The notes under the pieces were generated by a model that was not told the DNA's origin, ran no database searches, and saw only the letters and a program-made list of their open reading frames with translations. A DNA stretch of 64,000 nt from Roseiarcus sp963767245 (lineage in GTDB: Bacteria > Pseudomonadota > Alphaproteobacteria > Rhizobiales > Beijerinckiaceae), in NCBI GenBank assembly GCA_963767245.1, contig CAVYDG010000011.1:62001-126000 (forward strand). The letters run 5' to 3'. Shown here one piece after another: positions 44,343-52,781 of this stretch. How positions within the stretch are numbered: position 1 is the stretch's first letter; every line of letters starts with the position of its first letter. Both the position numbers and the translations under genes were made by a program.

Positions 44343-44982
44343 ATGTTGAAGTTTATTGAAGGTTCGCGTGCGTCGTTGTTTCCGACGGAAATGGATGCAA
44401 TGTTCCGCAACCGGGCGCTCACGTTCTCGGAGCGGCTCGGTTGGGATGTGACGGTCAGAGACGGCTACGAGCGGGATGCGTTCGATGACGCGAATCCCCT
44501 GTATCTTGTGTCGGTTGATCCTCAAACTCATGAATACTGGGGATCTTTGCGAACTCTTGCCGACCACGGGTCCGAACATGTTGCGCGACGTTTTCCCCTA
44601 TCTGCTCGACGATGCTGAATACATCGAAAGCGCGACAATCTGGGAGAGCTCACGCATTTGCGCCGTAGCCGTCGATGGCCAACCCCAGCGCAGCCGCAAT
44701 GGCGTTAACTTCGTGCTCAGCGAGCTGATCGCGGGCATTGGCGAGGTCGCCATCCTCGCTGGCCTGACCCAGGTTGTCTCGGTGTTCGACGCCCGCATCT
44801 ACCGGGTCCTCAAAGCGGTCGGCTGCAATCCGCAGCTCATTGGCACCCCGCGCCGGATCGGCGGCACAATGAGCTACGCTGGCCTGTTCGATACCGGCGA
44901 AGGCCTCATGCAAGCTCTCCAGGCGTTCCGAGAGGAGCTCGGCATCGAGGCCCCGGAGGCGAACGAACTCGCTTTCGCCTAA
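44343..44982 (+). pseudogene. Acyl-homoserine-lactone synthase (LuxI family), one frameshift
   Basis: Read across one frame change, this is a 212-residue LuxI enzyme. The first frame has the family start MFRNRALTFSERLGWDV (conserved Arg and Trp), YERDAFDDANPLYLV (Asp pair) and HEYWGSLR; the second continues LLPTTGPNMLRDVFPYLLDD, ATIWESSRICAV (E-x-x-R) and RIGGTMSYAGLF. The join needs one surplus A removed at about 44549 (CGA-A-CTC). The enzyme makes acyl-HSL from SAM and an acyl-ACP or acyl-CoA. Everything else is intact, so an assembly error is likely. If real, the cell would be signal-deaf to its own synthase while retaining the receptor. Confidence 0.85.
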
Positions 44983-45173
44983 GCACGCTGCTTCGCCGCC
45001 GTCGCCCGCGGCGCGAGGCCACTCGCCTGATTTTGGCGCGCAGTCGGTCGCACGACTGCGCGAGGCGAAGTCTGTTGCTCGGTTTAATCGCGAGGAGACA
45101 ACGGCTTCGCGCAGCGCGGGGCTTTCGGCGCCGGCAAAAGCCCGACGCGTGCGCAGGTCCCCCGCAGGCGCGC

Positions 45174-46259
45174 TCAGGCGCCCATCGCCATCCGGAGATT
45201 GTCAGCGTCGAACACATGAATATCCTCCGCCGGGGCTGACAAGGTCACCTGTTCGCCGGGCGCCGGCGTCCGCCGGCCGCGGATTTCGGCGACCGTCATC
45301 TTGTCGTCGGCGCGCCGGACATGGGCGTATGAGGCTTCGCCCAGACGTTCGACCAGCTCGACGACGCCGGTGGTGGCGAAATCGGCGCCGGCGGCCGGCG
45401 CGAGGTGCTCGGGGCGGACGCCAATGGTGAGACGCGCGCCGGGTTTCAACGGCCCGGCCGGCAAGGCGAAATCGGCGATCGAGCCGCCGGCGATCCGCGC
45501 CTTGCCTTCTTCCACGCCAACGACCTCAGCCGGAAAGAAATTCATCGCCGGCGAGCCGATAAAGCCGGCCACAAACAGATCCGCCGGCGAATAGTAAAGA
45601 TCGAGCGGCTTGCCGACCTGCGCGATGCGGCCGTGGTTCATGACGACAATGCGGTCGGCAAGCGTCATCGCTTCGATCTGATCGTGAGTGACGTAGACCA
45701 TCGTTGCGCCCAAAAGCCGGTGCAGTCGGGCAATCTCGACCCGGGTCGAGACGCGCAGCGCCGCGTCGAGGTTCGACAGCGGCTCGTCAAACAGGAACAC
45801 GTCGGGCTCGCGCACGATCGCGCGGCCGATCGCCACGCGCTGACGCTGGCCGCCCGAGAGGTCGCGCGGGTAGCGCCCAAGCAGCTCCTCGAGGCGCAGC
45901 ATCCGCGCCGCCTCGGCGACCCGCCGGTCGCGCTCGGCCGGCGCGACACCGGTGAACTTGAGGCCGAAGGTCATGTTCTTGCGCACGTCCATATGCGGGT
46001 AGAGGGCATAGGACTGAAACACCATCGCGATTCTCCGCTCCGCGGGAGCGAGCGCATTGACGAGCTTGCCGCCAATGAAAATGTCGCCCGAGGTCGGCGC
46101 GTCGAGCCCGGCGATCATCCGCAAGAGCGTGGATTTGCCGCAGCCCGAGGGGCCAACCAGGACAACGAATTCGCCATCGTCGATCGAAAGGTCGATGTCG
46201 CTCAGCACGCGCGCCGTCCCATAGCTCTTGTTGAGATGGTCGATGCGCAGATTCGCCAT
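45174..46259 (-). CDS. Sugar ABC transporter ATP-binding protein (UgpC/MsmX type)
   Basis: A 361-residue importer ATPase. Walker A GPSGCGKSTLLR, Q-loop VFQSYALYPHMDVRKNM, signature LSGGQRQRVAIGRA, Walker B VFLFDEPLSNLD, H-loop YVTHDQIEAMTLAD, then a C-terminal TOBE/regulatory domain (GARLTIGVRPEHLAP). It energises the two permeases encoded upstream on the same strand. Spacing to the permease is 13 bp. Normal length. Confidence 0.93.
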   Translation of the reverse strand: MANLRIDHLNKSYGTARVLSDIDLSIDDGEFVVLVGPSGCGKSTLLRMIAGLDAPTSGDIFIGGKLVNALAPAERRIAMVFQSYALYPHMDVRKNMTFGLKFTGVAPAERDRRVAEAARMLRLEELLGRYPRDLSGGQRQRVAIGRAIVREPDVFLFDEPLSNLDAALRVSTRVEIARLHRLLGATMVYVTHDQIEAMTLADRIVVMNHGRIAQVGKPLDLYYSPADLFVAGFIGSPAMNFFPAEVVGVEEGKARIAGGSIADFALPAGPLKPGARLTIGVRPEHLAPAAGADFATTGVVELVERLGEASYAHVRRADDKMTVAEIRGRRTPAPGEQVTLSAPAEDIHVFDADNLRMAMGA

Positions 46260-46272
46260 GCTGCGTTCTGTC

Positions 46273-47106
46273 CTATTTGACCGCGCCGGCGGTGAGGCCG
46301 CCGATCAGCTGGCGCGAGAAGACGACATAGATCGCCACAACCGGCAGGATCGCCATCGACAGCGCCGCGAGAACCGAGTTCCAGTCGGTGATGTACTGGC
46401 CGAGGAACTGCTGGACGCCGAGCGTGATCGTGTGCGTCGCGTCGGAGGAGGTGAGAATCAGCGGAAACCAAAGATCGTTCCAGATCGGAATGATGGTGAA
46501 GACCGCGACGGTCGCGATCGCCGGCCTAAGGAGCGGCGCTATCACCTCGAAGAAGATCCGGGTCTCCGGCACGCCGTCGCAGCGCGCCGCGTCGCGCAAG
46601 TCCCTCGGTATCTGCTGGACGAACTCGCTCAGGATAAAAATCGACAACGGCAGTCCCTGCGCGACATAGACGAGTATGAGAGCGGTCAGCGTGTCGTTCA
46701 GGCCGGACTTTCGCATTAGCGTCACGATGGCGACCGAGCCGAGACGGATCGGGACCATGATCCCGATCGACAGGAACAGCGCCACCGCGGTCGAGCCACG
46801 AAATCTGTATTCGGTCAGCGCCCAGGCGGCCATCGCGCCGAACAAGAGCACGAGGCCCATGCTGACCAGGGTGACGATGAGCGAGTTCGTGAAATAGGTC
46901 CAGACATGCGAGGCGCTGAAAACCTTGTGGTAGCCGACTAGCGAGAAGGTGTCGGCGTTCGGCGGCGCAAGCGGGGCGCCAAAGATGGCTTTGCGCGCCT
47001 TGAAGGAGTTCATCACGACGAGCAGGATCGGCGCGATCGCGAGCAGGCAATACGCGACCAGGATGAGATGGACGCCGGCCGAGCCTGCGCGCTGCCTGAG
47101 CATCAA
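46273..47106 (-). CDS. Sugar ABC transporter permease (MalG type)
   Basis: A 277-residue inner-membrane protein with six hydrophobic segments. The coupling motif EAA is present in modified form as LRDAARCDGVPETRIFFEVI followed by PLLRPAIATVAVFTIIPIW. It pairs with the permease at 47113-48066 and the ATPase at 45174-46259 in one carbohydrate importer (family CUT1). The gene is 6 bp downstream of its partner. Confidence 0.92.
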   Translation of the reverse strand: MMLRQRAGSAGVHLILVAYCLLAIAPILLVVMNSFKARKAIFGAPLAPPNADTFSLVGYHKVFSASHVWTYFTNSLIVTLVSMGLVLLFGAMAAWALTEYRFRGSTAVALFLSIGIMVPIRLGSVAIVTLMRKSGLNDTLTALILVYVAQGLPLSIFILSEFVQQIPRDLRDAARCDGVPETRIFFEVIAPLLRPAIATVAVFTIIPIWNDLWFPLILTSSDATHTITLGVQQFLGQYITDWNSVLAALSMAILPVVAIYVVFSRQLIGGLTAGAVK

Positions 47107-47112
47107 ACCCCC

Positions 47113-48066
47113 TTAGAACGCGTAGCGCCGCAAGCGGCGTTGGATGACAAACAGATAGAAGCAGACGCCGACGAGGATCATGAAGAACATCACCGTGGCC
47201 ACCGCCGCGCCCATGGTCGGATTGCCGAGCTGCAACTGAAAGCCGAAGAACGTCCGATAGAAAAACGTGCCGAGAATGTCGCTGGCGAAGTTCGGCCCGG
47301 CGAGCGCGCCCTTGACCGAGTAGATGAGGTCGAAGGCGTTGAAATTGGCGACAAATGTCAGGATCGAAACGAGGCCGATGGTCGGCAGCACCAGCGGCAG
47401 CTTGATGTGCCAGAAGATGCGGAACTGGCCGAGGCCGTCGACGCGCGCGGCGTCGGTGAGCTCCTCGGGTATGTTGAGCAGCGCTGCGTAGATCAGCATC
47501 ATCGGGATGCCGACGAACTGCCAGACCGAGATCAGCGCGAGCGTCGTCAGCGCGGTTGAGGGCAGGCCGAGCCAGGGCGCGAAGAGACTCCCCAAGCCCA
47601 CAGCCTTAAATGCGCCTTCCGCGACGCCCCAGAGCGGCGACAGAATGAGGTTCCAGGAGAAGCCGACGATCACCACCGAGAGCATCGTCGGCAGAAAGAT
47701 GATGGTGCGATAGAGCGACTTGAGCTTGAGCCCCGGCAGGCTCAGGAGCCCCGCGAGCGCAACGCCGATGGGGTTCTGAACCGCCATGTGGACGGCGAAG
47801 AAGATCAGGTTGTTCCAGGTCGCGTTCCAGAACGGCTTCGACCACACCGCATCGGTGAGCAGCGTGACGAAATTGGCGAGCCCGACGAACGAGTAGGCGC
47901 CCGCGCTGTCGGTCGAATAGGTCGAAAGACCCATGGTCGCGATCAGCGGGTAGATCGAGAACAAAGTATAGACGACGACCGCCGGCCCCAGGAACAGCGT
48001 TGTCAACGCAATAAATCTCGCCCGCGGCATCGACGCGACGGCTTGCGAGATCGGTTCGGCCATCAA
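47113..48066 (-). CDS. Sugar ABC transporter permease (MalF type)
   Basis: A 317-residue permease with six membrane helices; coupling EAA motif ELTDAARVDGLGQFRIFWHI. Features of CUT1 MalF-type subunits: MATMG-like YPLIATMGLSTY, AAVATVMFFMILVGVCFYLF at the C-terminus. The start MM at 48066 is followed by a second ATG; either may serve. It is normally co-transcribed with the binding-protein gene, but an IS110 element now separates them. Confidence 0.92.
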   Translation of the reverse strand: MMAEPISQAVASMPRARFIALTTLFLGPAVVVYTLFSIYPLIATMGLSTYSTDSAGAYSFVGLANFVTLLTDAVWSKPFWNATWNNLIFFAVHMAVQNPIGVALAGLLSLPGLKLKSLYRTIIFLPTMLSVVIVGFSWNLILSPLWGVAEGAFKAVGLGSLFAPWLGLPSTALTTLALISVWQFVGIPMMLIYAALLNIPEELTDAARVDGLGQFRIFWHIKLPLVLPTIGLVSILTFVANFNAFDLIYSVKGALAGPNFASDILGTFFYRTFFGFQLQLGNPTMGAAVATVMFFMILVGVCFYLFVIQRRLRRYAF

Positions 48067-48321
48067 CGCCCCCCGCGTTCATCCGCCATCGGATGGGGCC
48101 TTTGGCCAACCTCGTCCTGAGGCGCCGCCTTCGGCGACGCTCCTTGTATCTCCCCTGCGTCGCGCCGGGCCGCTAAGGTAGGCGTCGCGGCGGCGGATGG
48201 GAGCCCTGGCGCTCCTTGGGTTCACAAGCCCGCTCCTGAGCATGGCGCCCCATCCGCCTATTCCACGATCCCGAACAGTCGCCGGGGCCGCGTTGCGAGC
48301 CCGCATGTGCAAGGACGGGAG

Positions 48322-49265
48322 ATGGATTTGTTCATCGGAATCGACGTGTCGAAGGACCGGCTCGACGTCTGCGTCCGGCCGAGCGGGGAGACCTTCGTCG
48401 TCACGCGTGACGACGAAGGTCTTGAGCGTCTTGTCGAGCGTCTGCGCGCCCTGGCTCCGGTCCTGGTCGCGCTCGAGGCGACAGGCGGATACGAGACCGT
48501 GGTCGCAAGCGCCCTTGCTACTGCGCATCTGCCGCTGGCGGTGATCAATCCTCGTCAGATCCGCCTCGTCAGATCCGCGATTTCGCCCGGTCGACCGGCA
48601 AGCTCGCCAAGACCGATCGTCTCGACGCCGCGGCGATCGCCCACTTCGCCGAGGCCATCCGGCCGCCCGCGAGGCCCATCGCTGACGCCGAAGCCCAGGC
48701 GCTGGGCGAATTGACCGCGCGGCGACGACAGGTCATCGAGATGATCGTCGCCGAAAAAAACCGCCGCCGCCTCGCTGGCCAGCCTCGCGTGCTCAAGGCC
48801 ATCGACCGGCATGTCGATCTCCTGCAGGCCGAACTTTCCGAGCTCGATCGAGACATCGATGGCGCGATCCGCAAAAGCCCCGCCTGGCAGGCCGACGCAG
48901 ACCTTTTGGCCAGCGTGCCGGGAGTAGGCAAGGCGACCCTGCGCACCCTCATCGCCGAACTGCCCGAGCTCGGACGCCTCGATCGGCGAAAAATCGCCGC
49001 CCTTGTCGGCGTCGCTCCCGTCAATCGCGACAGCGGCGTCGCCCGCGGCCGAAAAACAATCGCCGGCGGCCGGGCCCCGGTGCGGACCGCCCTCTACATG
49101 GCCGCGCTGGCCGCCTCCCGCGCCAATCCCGTCATCGCACCCTACTATCAAAAGCTCAGAGCCTCCGGAAAACCCGCCAAACAGGCCCTGACCGCCTGCA
49201 TCCGAAAACTCCTCGTCATCCTCAACGCCATCATGCGAGACCGAAAGCCATGGCTCCCAGCTTGA
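48322..49265 (+). pseudogene. IS110 transposase, disrupted by a 14-bp duplication
   Basis: DEDD-type recombinase: MDLFIGIDVSKDRLDVCV (first Asp), LEATGGYETV, then after a frame change RDFARSTGKLAKTDRLDAAA (Asp pair), and the C-terminal half LASVPGVGKATLRTLIAELP with the Ser region ALVGVAPVNRDSGVARGR. The break is a tandem copy of CCTCGTCAGATCCG (48550-48563 and 48564-48577). Removing one copy restores a 309-residue protein of normal length. As it stands it is non-functional. Confidence 0.88.
48550..48577 (+). repeat. 14-bp tandem duplication in the IS110 transposase
   Basis: Two back-to-back identical copies of CCTCGTCAGATCCG. The duplication adds 14 bases (not a multiple of three) and causes the frameshift of the transposase gene. 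Confidence 0.92.
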
Positions 49266-49310
49266 CAAACAAGACAGTCGCTCAGGATGAGGCCGGCGGA
49301 ACCAGCGGCC

Positions 49311-50573
49311 TTATTTGGCCGCCGGCTTGTACCACTTGTCGAGATCGGCCTGAAGCTGCTTGCCGGCCGCGTCGGGCGCGAGCGCGCCGTTGATGACCTG
49401 GGCGGACACGCCCCAGAGTTCGTTCTCGAGGTTTGGCGTGCCGCGGTTCAGGATCTGGTAGGAGTTGCGAATCGTCGACTTGCAGTCCTTGCGCCAGCCG
49501 ACCATTTCCGCCGCGAGCGGATCCTTGATCGCGACAGGCGTCTTGCTGAGCGGGAAGAAGCCCGGCAGCGCGTTGGCGTAGAGTTCCGCAAACTCCGGCG
49601 TCGCCAGCCATTCGAGGAACTTCCGCGCGTGATCCTTGTTCTTCGATGCCGCGTTCAGACCCATGCCGATGTCGGTGTGGTCGGAGATGTAGCACTCCGT
49701 ATCGCCGGCCGGCAGTGGCGGCGGAAACGCGCCTATCGGAAATTGAGCATCCTTGCGGAAGGTCGTTATGTCCCACGAGCCCGCCGGATAGATTGCGGCC
49801 TTGCCGAGCGAGAACAGGTTCTGGCTGTCCGGATACTTCTGCGCCTCGAAGCCGGAGCCCATGTACGGCGCCCAGGAGGCGAGCTCCTTGAACACTGCGA
49901 CATATTGCGGATCGCTGTATTTCTCCTTGCCCGCGATGAGCGCCTGCCGCCCCGCCTCGCCCTTCCAATAGTCGGGGCCGATATTCTGGAAGCCCATGGT
50001 CGCGGCCTCCCACTGGTCGGCGGTCCCCAGGTCGATCGGCGTGTAGGTTCCGTCCTTCTTCAGCTTCTCGAGGATGTCGTGGAACTCGGCCATCGTCTTC
50101 GGAGGCTGCGCGCCGATCTTCTTGAAAGCGTCCTCGTTGTACATGAAGCCGTGAATGACCGAAGCCATCGGCACGCAGAAGGTCGTCTTGCCGTCGTCGG
50201 TCGACCAGGCGGCCTTGGCGACGTCGGGGAAGTTGTCGAGCCCCTTGAGGTCGGTGAGACCGTCAAGCTGATGCTTCTGAAAGAGTTGCAGCGACCCGTC
50301 GAACGGCCGGCAGGTGATGAGGTCTCCGGCAGTGCCCCCATCGAGCTTGGCGTTCAACGCCGCATTGTAGTCAGCCGGCTGAGTGGCCGAGAACTCAACC
50401 TTGATGTCGGGATAGTGCTTCTGGAAGGCGGGGATCAGCGTGCTGTTCCAGATGTCAGCGTCGTCGTTTCGCCAGCTCTCGATTTTGAGCGACCCGGCTT
50501 CAGCCGCCGCTAGTCCCGCGATCAGAGCAATCGCTGCGATCCCAGCCCGCTTCCAAATCATATCTGCTCTCAT
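49311..50573 (-). CDS. Sugar ABC transporter substrate-binding protein
   Basis: A 420-residue periplasmic binding protein of the CUT1 family. Signal peptide about 1-26 (KRAGIAAIALIAGLAAAEA). The binding fold shows LKIESWRNDDADIWNSTLIP, KVEFSATQPADYNAALNAKL, GTAGDLITCRPFDGSLQLFQ and the C-terminal LGKAAIYPAGSWDITTFR. It supplies the importer encoded at 45174-48066, from which an IS110 separates it. The divergent GntR and SIS-domain genes suggest an amino sugar ligand such as N-acetylglucosamine or an oligomer (inference). Start ATG at 50571-50573 was taken; a second ATG four codons in is possible. Confidence 0.9.
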   Translation of the reverse strand: MRADMIWKRAGIAAIALIAGLAAAEAGSLKIESWRNDDADIWNSTLIPAFQKHYPDIKVEFSATQPADYNAALNAKLDGGTAGDLITCRPFDGSLQLFQKHQLDGLTDLKGLDNFPDVAKAAWSTDDGKTTFCVPMASVIHGFMYNEDAFKKIGAQPPKTMAEFHDILEKLKKDGTYTPIDLGTADQWEAATMGFQNIGPDYWKGEAGRQALIAGKEKYSDPQYVAVFKELASWAPYMGSGFEAQKYPDSQNLFSLGKAAIYPAGSWDITTFRKDAQFPIGAFPPPLPAGDTECYISDHTDIGMGLNAASKNKDHARKFLEWLATPEFAELYANALPGFFPLSKTPVAIKDPLAAEMVGWRKDCKSTIRNSYQILNRGTPNLENELWGVSAQVINGALAPDAAGKQLQADLDKWYKPAAK

Positions 50574-50703
50574 CCTACCCTCCTGATCCGCTAGGCTTCA
50601 TGCCCGCGATTGCGTTGAACCTTATCCCGCCCCGATCATCGTCGCATCACGATCGCGATCGCCTGATCGAGAAATACCGGGCGCCTTCCCTTCGTGGGAA
50701 CCA

Positions 50704-50761
50704 CAAGCATACCACTTGCGGCCCTCTTGTGTTCGATTATGGACCAAGTGTATACCTCTTG
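50704..50761. promoter_or_regulatory. Two operator-like inverted repeats between the binding-protein and GntR genes
   Basis: CAAGCATACCACTTG (50704-50718) and CAAGTGTATACCTCTTG (50745-50761) share the design CAAG - T/A-rich centre - CTTG, 27 bp apart. They lie in the 219-bp gap between divergent genes, one of which encodes a GntR-family regulator, so they are candidate binding sites for it. Confidence 0.5.
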
Positions 50762-50792
50762 TCTAGCGGTCTGCGCGGAATTGGAGGCGGGG

Positions 50793-51563
50793 ATGCCGGA
50801 GCTGCGGCCAAGCAGAGCTGAACGAATGCCCCTGTCCGAGGCGGTCAGCGTGGCGTTGAAGCGGGAAATCGCCGCGGGGCGGTTCGCAGAAACCGATGTC
50901 CTGCCGGGCGAGCGCGAGCTGTCCGAAATGCTCGACGTGTCGCGCACGACGTTGCGGCGCGCCATCGCCGGGTTGGTCGATGAGGGGGTCCTCGCCCACC
51001 GTCACGGCGCCGGCACTTTCGTGCGGCGAAATCCGCCGCACGTCGAGCAACCGCTATCGCGCCTGACAAGCTTCACCGAGGACATGCAGCTGCGCGGCCT
51101 CGCTGCATCGTCGCGCGTGATCGAACAGGGAAAATACCTGCCCACGCCGGAGGAGGCGATGATGCTCGGCATCGGTCCGGGCGAGAGCGTCTATCGCCTG
51201 GCGCGGTTGCGGCTTGCGGATGGGGTGCCGATGGCGATCGATCACGCCACGGTACCGCTTCGTTTTCTCGACGGCCCTCTGGCGGCGGAAGAGTCGTTGT
51301 ACGCCGCGCTGGAAAGCTCGGGCTTCCGTCCCGTCCGCGCGCTGCAGCGCCTGCGCGCGATCATCATCGACGCTGCGGAGGCCGCGCTGCTCGAAGTTGC
51401 GCAAGGCTCTCCCGCTCTCGACATCCAGCGCATCGCCTATCTCGCCGACGGGCGGTGCGTCGAGTTCACGCGTTCGTTCTATCGTTCCGATACGTTCGAT
51501 TTCGTCGCCGAATTGACGCTGTCGCCAAATTCGCGGCAACGGACGGAAGGAACGGCCCGGTGA
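50793..51563 (+). CDS. GntR-family transcriptional regulator (HutC/NagR subfamily)
   Basis: A 256-residue regulator. N-terminal winged helix: LPGERELSEMLDVSRTTLRR, then AIAGLVDEGVLAHRHGAGTF. The C-terminal UTRA effector domain follows (SRVIEQGKYLPTPEEAMML through VAELTLSP). NagR/HutC proteins usually respond to a phosphorylated amino sugar or a histidine-pathway metabolite. The start ATG at 50793 has GGAGGCGGGG upstream; earlier in-frame codons are not family-like. The stop overlaps the start of the SIS-domain gene (GTGA). Confidence 0.9.
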   Translation: MPELRPSRAERMPLSEAVSVALKREIAAGRFAETDVLPGERELSEMLDVSRTTLRRAIAGLVDEGVLAHRHGAGTFVRRNPPHVEQPLSRLTSFTEDMQLRGLAASSRVIEQGKYLPTPEEAMMLGIGPGESVYRLARLRLADGVPMAIDHATVPLRFLDGPLAAEESLYAALESSGFRPVRALQRLRAIIIDAAEAALLEVAQGSPALDIQRIAYLADGRCVEFTRSFYRSDTFDFVAELTLSPNSRQRTEGTAR

Positions 51564-52591
51564 GCGGGACCTTCATGGCCGCCGAGATCGCCGAGACCGG
51601 CGCCGTCGTGCGGCGCCAATTGATCGCCAACGCTGCGCCGACGGCGGAGTTGGCGGCCGTCCTGCGGGCGCGCAAGCCGGCCTTCGCGGTGACCATCGCG
51701 CGGGGCAGCTCCGATCATGCCGCGCTCTATTTCAAGCATGTCGTCGAGATGAAGGCCGGGCTCGCCTGCGCTTCGCTCGGACCTTCGCTCGCTTCGCTCT
51801 ATCAGGCGCCGCTACGGCTCTCGGGCGCGGTCGCGGTCGCCATTTCGCAGTCGGGGCGAAGCCCGGATATCGTCGCGATGCAGCGCGCGGCGAGAGACCA
51901 AGGGGCCGTCACGATCGCGCTGGTCAACGACGAGGATTCTCCGCTCGCCCACGACGCCGATGCCTTGCTGCCGCTGCGCGCGGGCGCCGAGCGCTCGGTA
52001 GCCGCGACCAAGTCGATGATCGCCTCGCTCGTGGCTGGCGCTTTTCTCGTTGCCCACTGGAACCAGGACAGCGAGCTTCTCGCCGCGCTCGCCGGGCTGC
52101 CTTCGATCCTGGACTTGTCGTCCGCTGCGCCGCCATCGGCGGCGGCGGCCGAAACGCTCGCCGAAGCCGGATCCCTGTTCGTCGTCGGTCGCGGCGCGAC
52201 CCATGCCGTCGCCGCCGAGGCAGCGCTCAAGCTCAAGGAGACCTCGGCGATTCATGCCGAAGCGTTCTCTTCCGCCGAAGTGCTGCACGGGCCGGCGGGG
52301 ATCATCGGGCCTGGATTTCCGGTTCTCGCCTTCGCGCCCGCGGACGCCGCCCGCGACGGGTTTTTCGCCGCCCTCGACCGTCTGGCCTCCTTTGGCGCCG
52401 CGCCGCTCATCGTCGATTGCGAACCGCACCCGCGCTGGCAGACATTGGTCGCGCTCGACGGCGGCCATCCGTTGCTCACGCCGATCGTCGCCCTCCATGC
52501 GTTCTACCGCGTCGCCGAAGCGACCGCGCGCCGACGCGGCCGCGATCCCGACCAACCGCCGCATCTCAGGAAGGTCACCGAGACCTTGTGA
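51560..52591 (+). CDS. SIS domain protein, probable amino-sugar-6-phosphate deaminase/isomerase (NagB-II/AgaS-like)
   Basis: A 343-residue protein of two SIS domains: ARGSSDHAALYFKHVVEMKA and GAVAVAISQSGRSPDIVAMQ in the first, SLFVVGRGATHAVAAEAALK and SAEVLHGPAGIIGPGFPVLA in the second. This is the isomerase half of GlmS without the glutaminase domain, as in NagB-II (GlcNAc-6-P deaminase) and AgaS. It starts at GTG 51560, overlapping the GntR stop. With the regulator and importer it implies amino-sugar catabolism. A deacetylase (nagA) is not visible downstream; an IS1182 element lies there instead. Confidence 0.87.
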   Translation: MSGTFMAAEIAETGAVVRRQLIANAAPTAELAAVLRARKPAFAVTIARGSSDHAALYFKHVVEMKAGLACASLGPSLASLYQAPLRLSGAVAVAISQSGRSPDIVAMQRAARDQGAVTIALVNDEDSPLAHDADALLPLRAGAERSVAATKSMIASLVAGAFLVAHWNQDSELLAALAGLPSILDLSSAAPPSAAAAETLAEAGSLFVVGRGATHAVAAEAALKLKETSAIHAEAFSSAEVLHGPAGIIGPGFPVLAFAPADAARDGFFAALDRLASFGAAPLIVDCEPHPRWQTLVALDGGHPLLTPIVALHAFYRVAEATARRRGRDPDQPPHLRKVTETL

Positions 52592-52615
52592 CGATTCTTG
52601 CGCCATGAACCATCG

Positions 52616-52646
52616 CCGTCACGGCCGGGCTTGTCCCGGCCATCGA
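52616..52646. repeat. REP-like palindrome (GGCCGGG...CCCGGCC)
   Basis: Stem GGCCGGG / CCCGGCC (52623-52629 and 52635-52641) with a CTTGT loop. A second copy of the same palindrome lies in the opposite orientation and is split by the IS1182 element: left half about 52763-52781, right half about 54353-54373. Confidence 0.75.
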
Positions 52647-52781
52647 GGCCGCGGCGCTGGGATGACGAACCCCGCCTGGCATTACCGGCCGTAAAGGCGG
52701 ACAATCGCGAACGTTGTTCGCGCGGTTTGGACTGGCTTGCCGACGTTCGACGCGCCCAAGCACGTGGATGGCCGGGACTAG

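Larger units (their letters stand above)
48110..49292 (+). mobile_element. IS110-family element inside the sugar-importer operon
   Basis: The transposase gene (48322-49265) lies between the permease and the substrate-binding protein of one importer. Flanking imperfect inverted sequences, CCTCGTCCTGAGG at 48110-48122 and its counterpart CTCAGGATGAGG at 49281-49292, bracket the element, and the left one belongs to a hairpin (CGCCG-CCTT-CGGCG). IS110 elements often lack terminal repeats and like palindromic targets. The exact ends are not certain, to within about 40 bp on each side. Confidence 0.75.
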
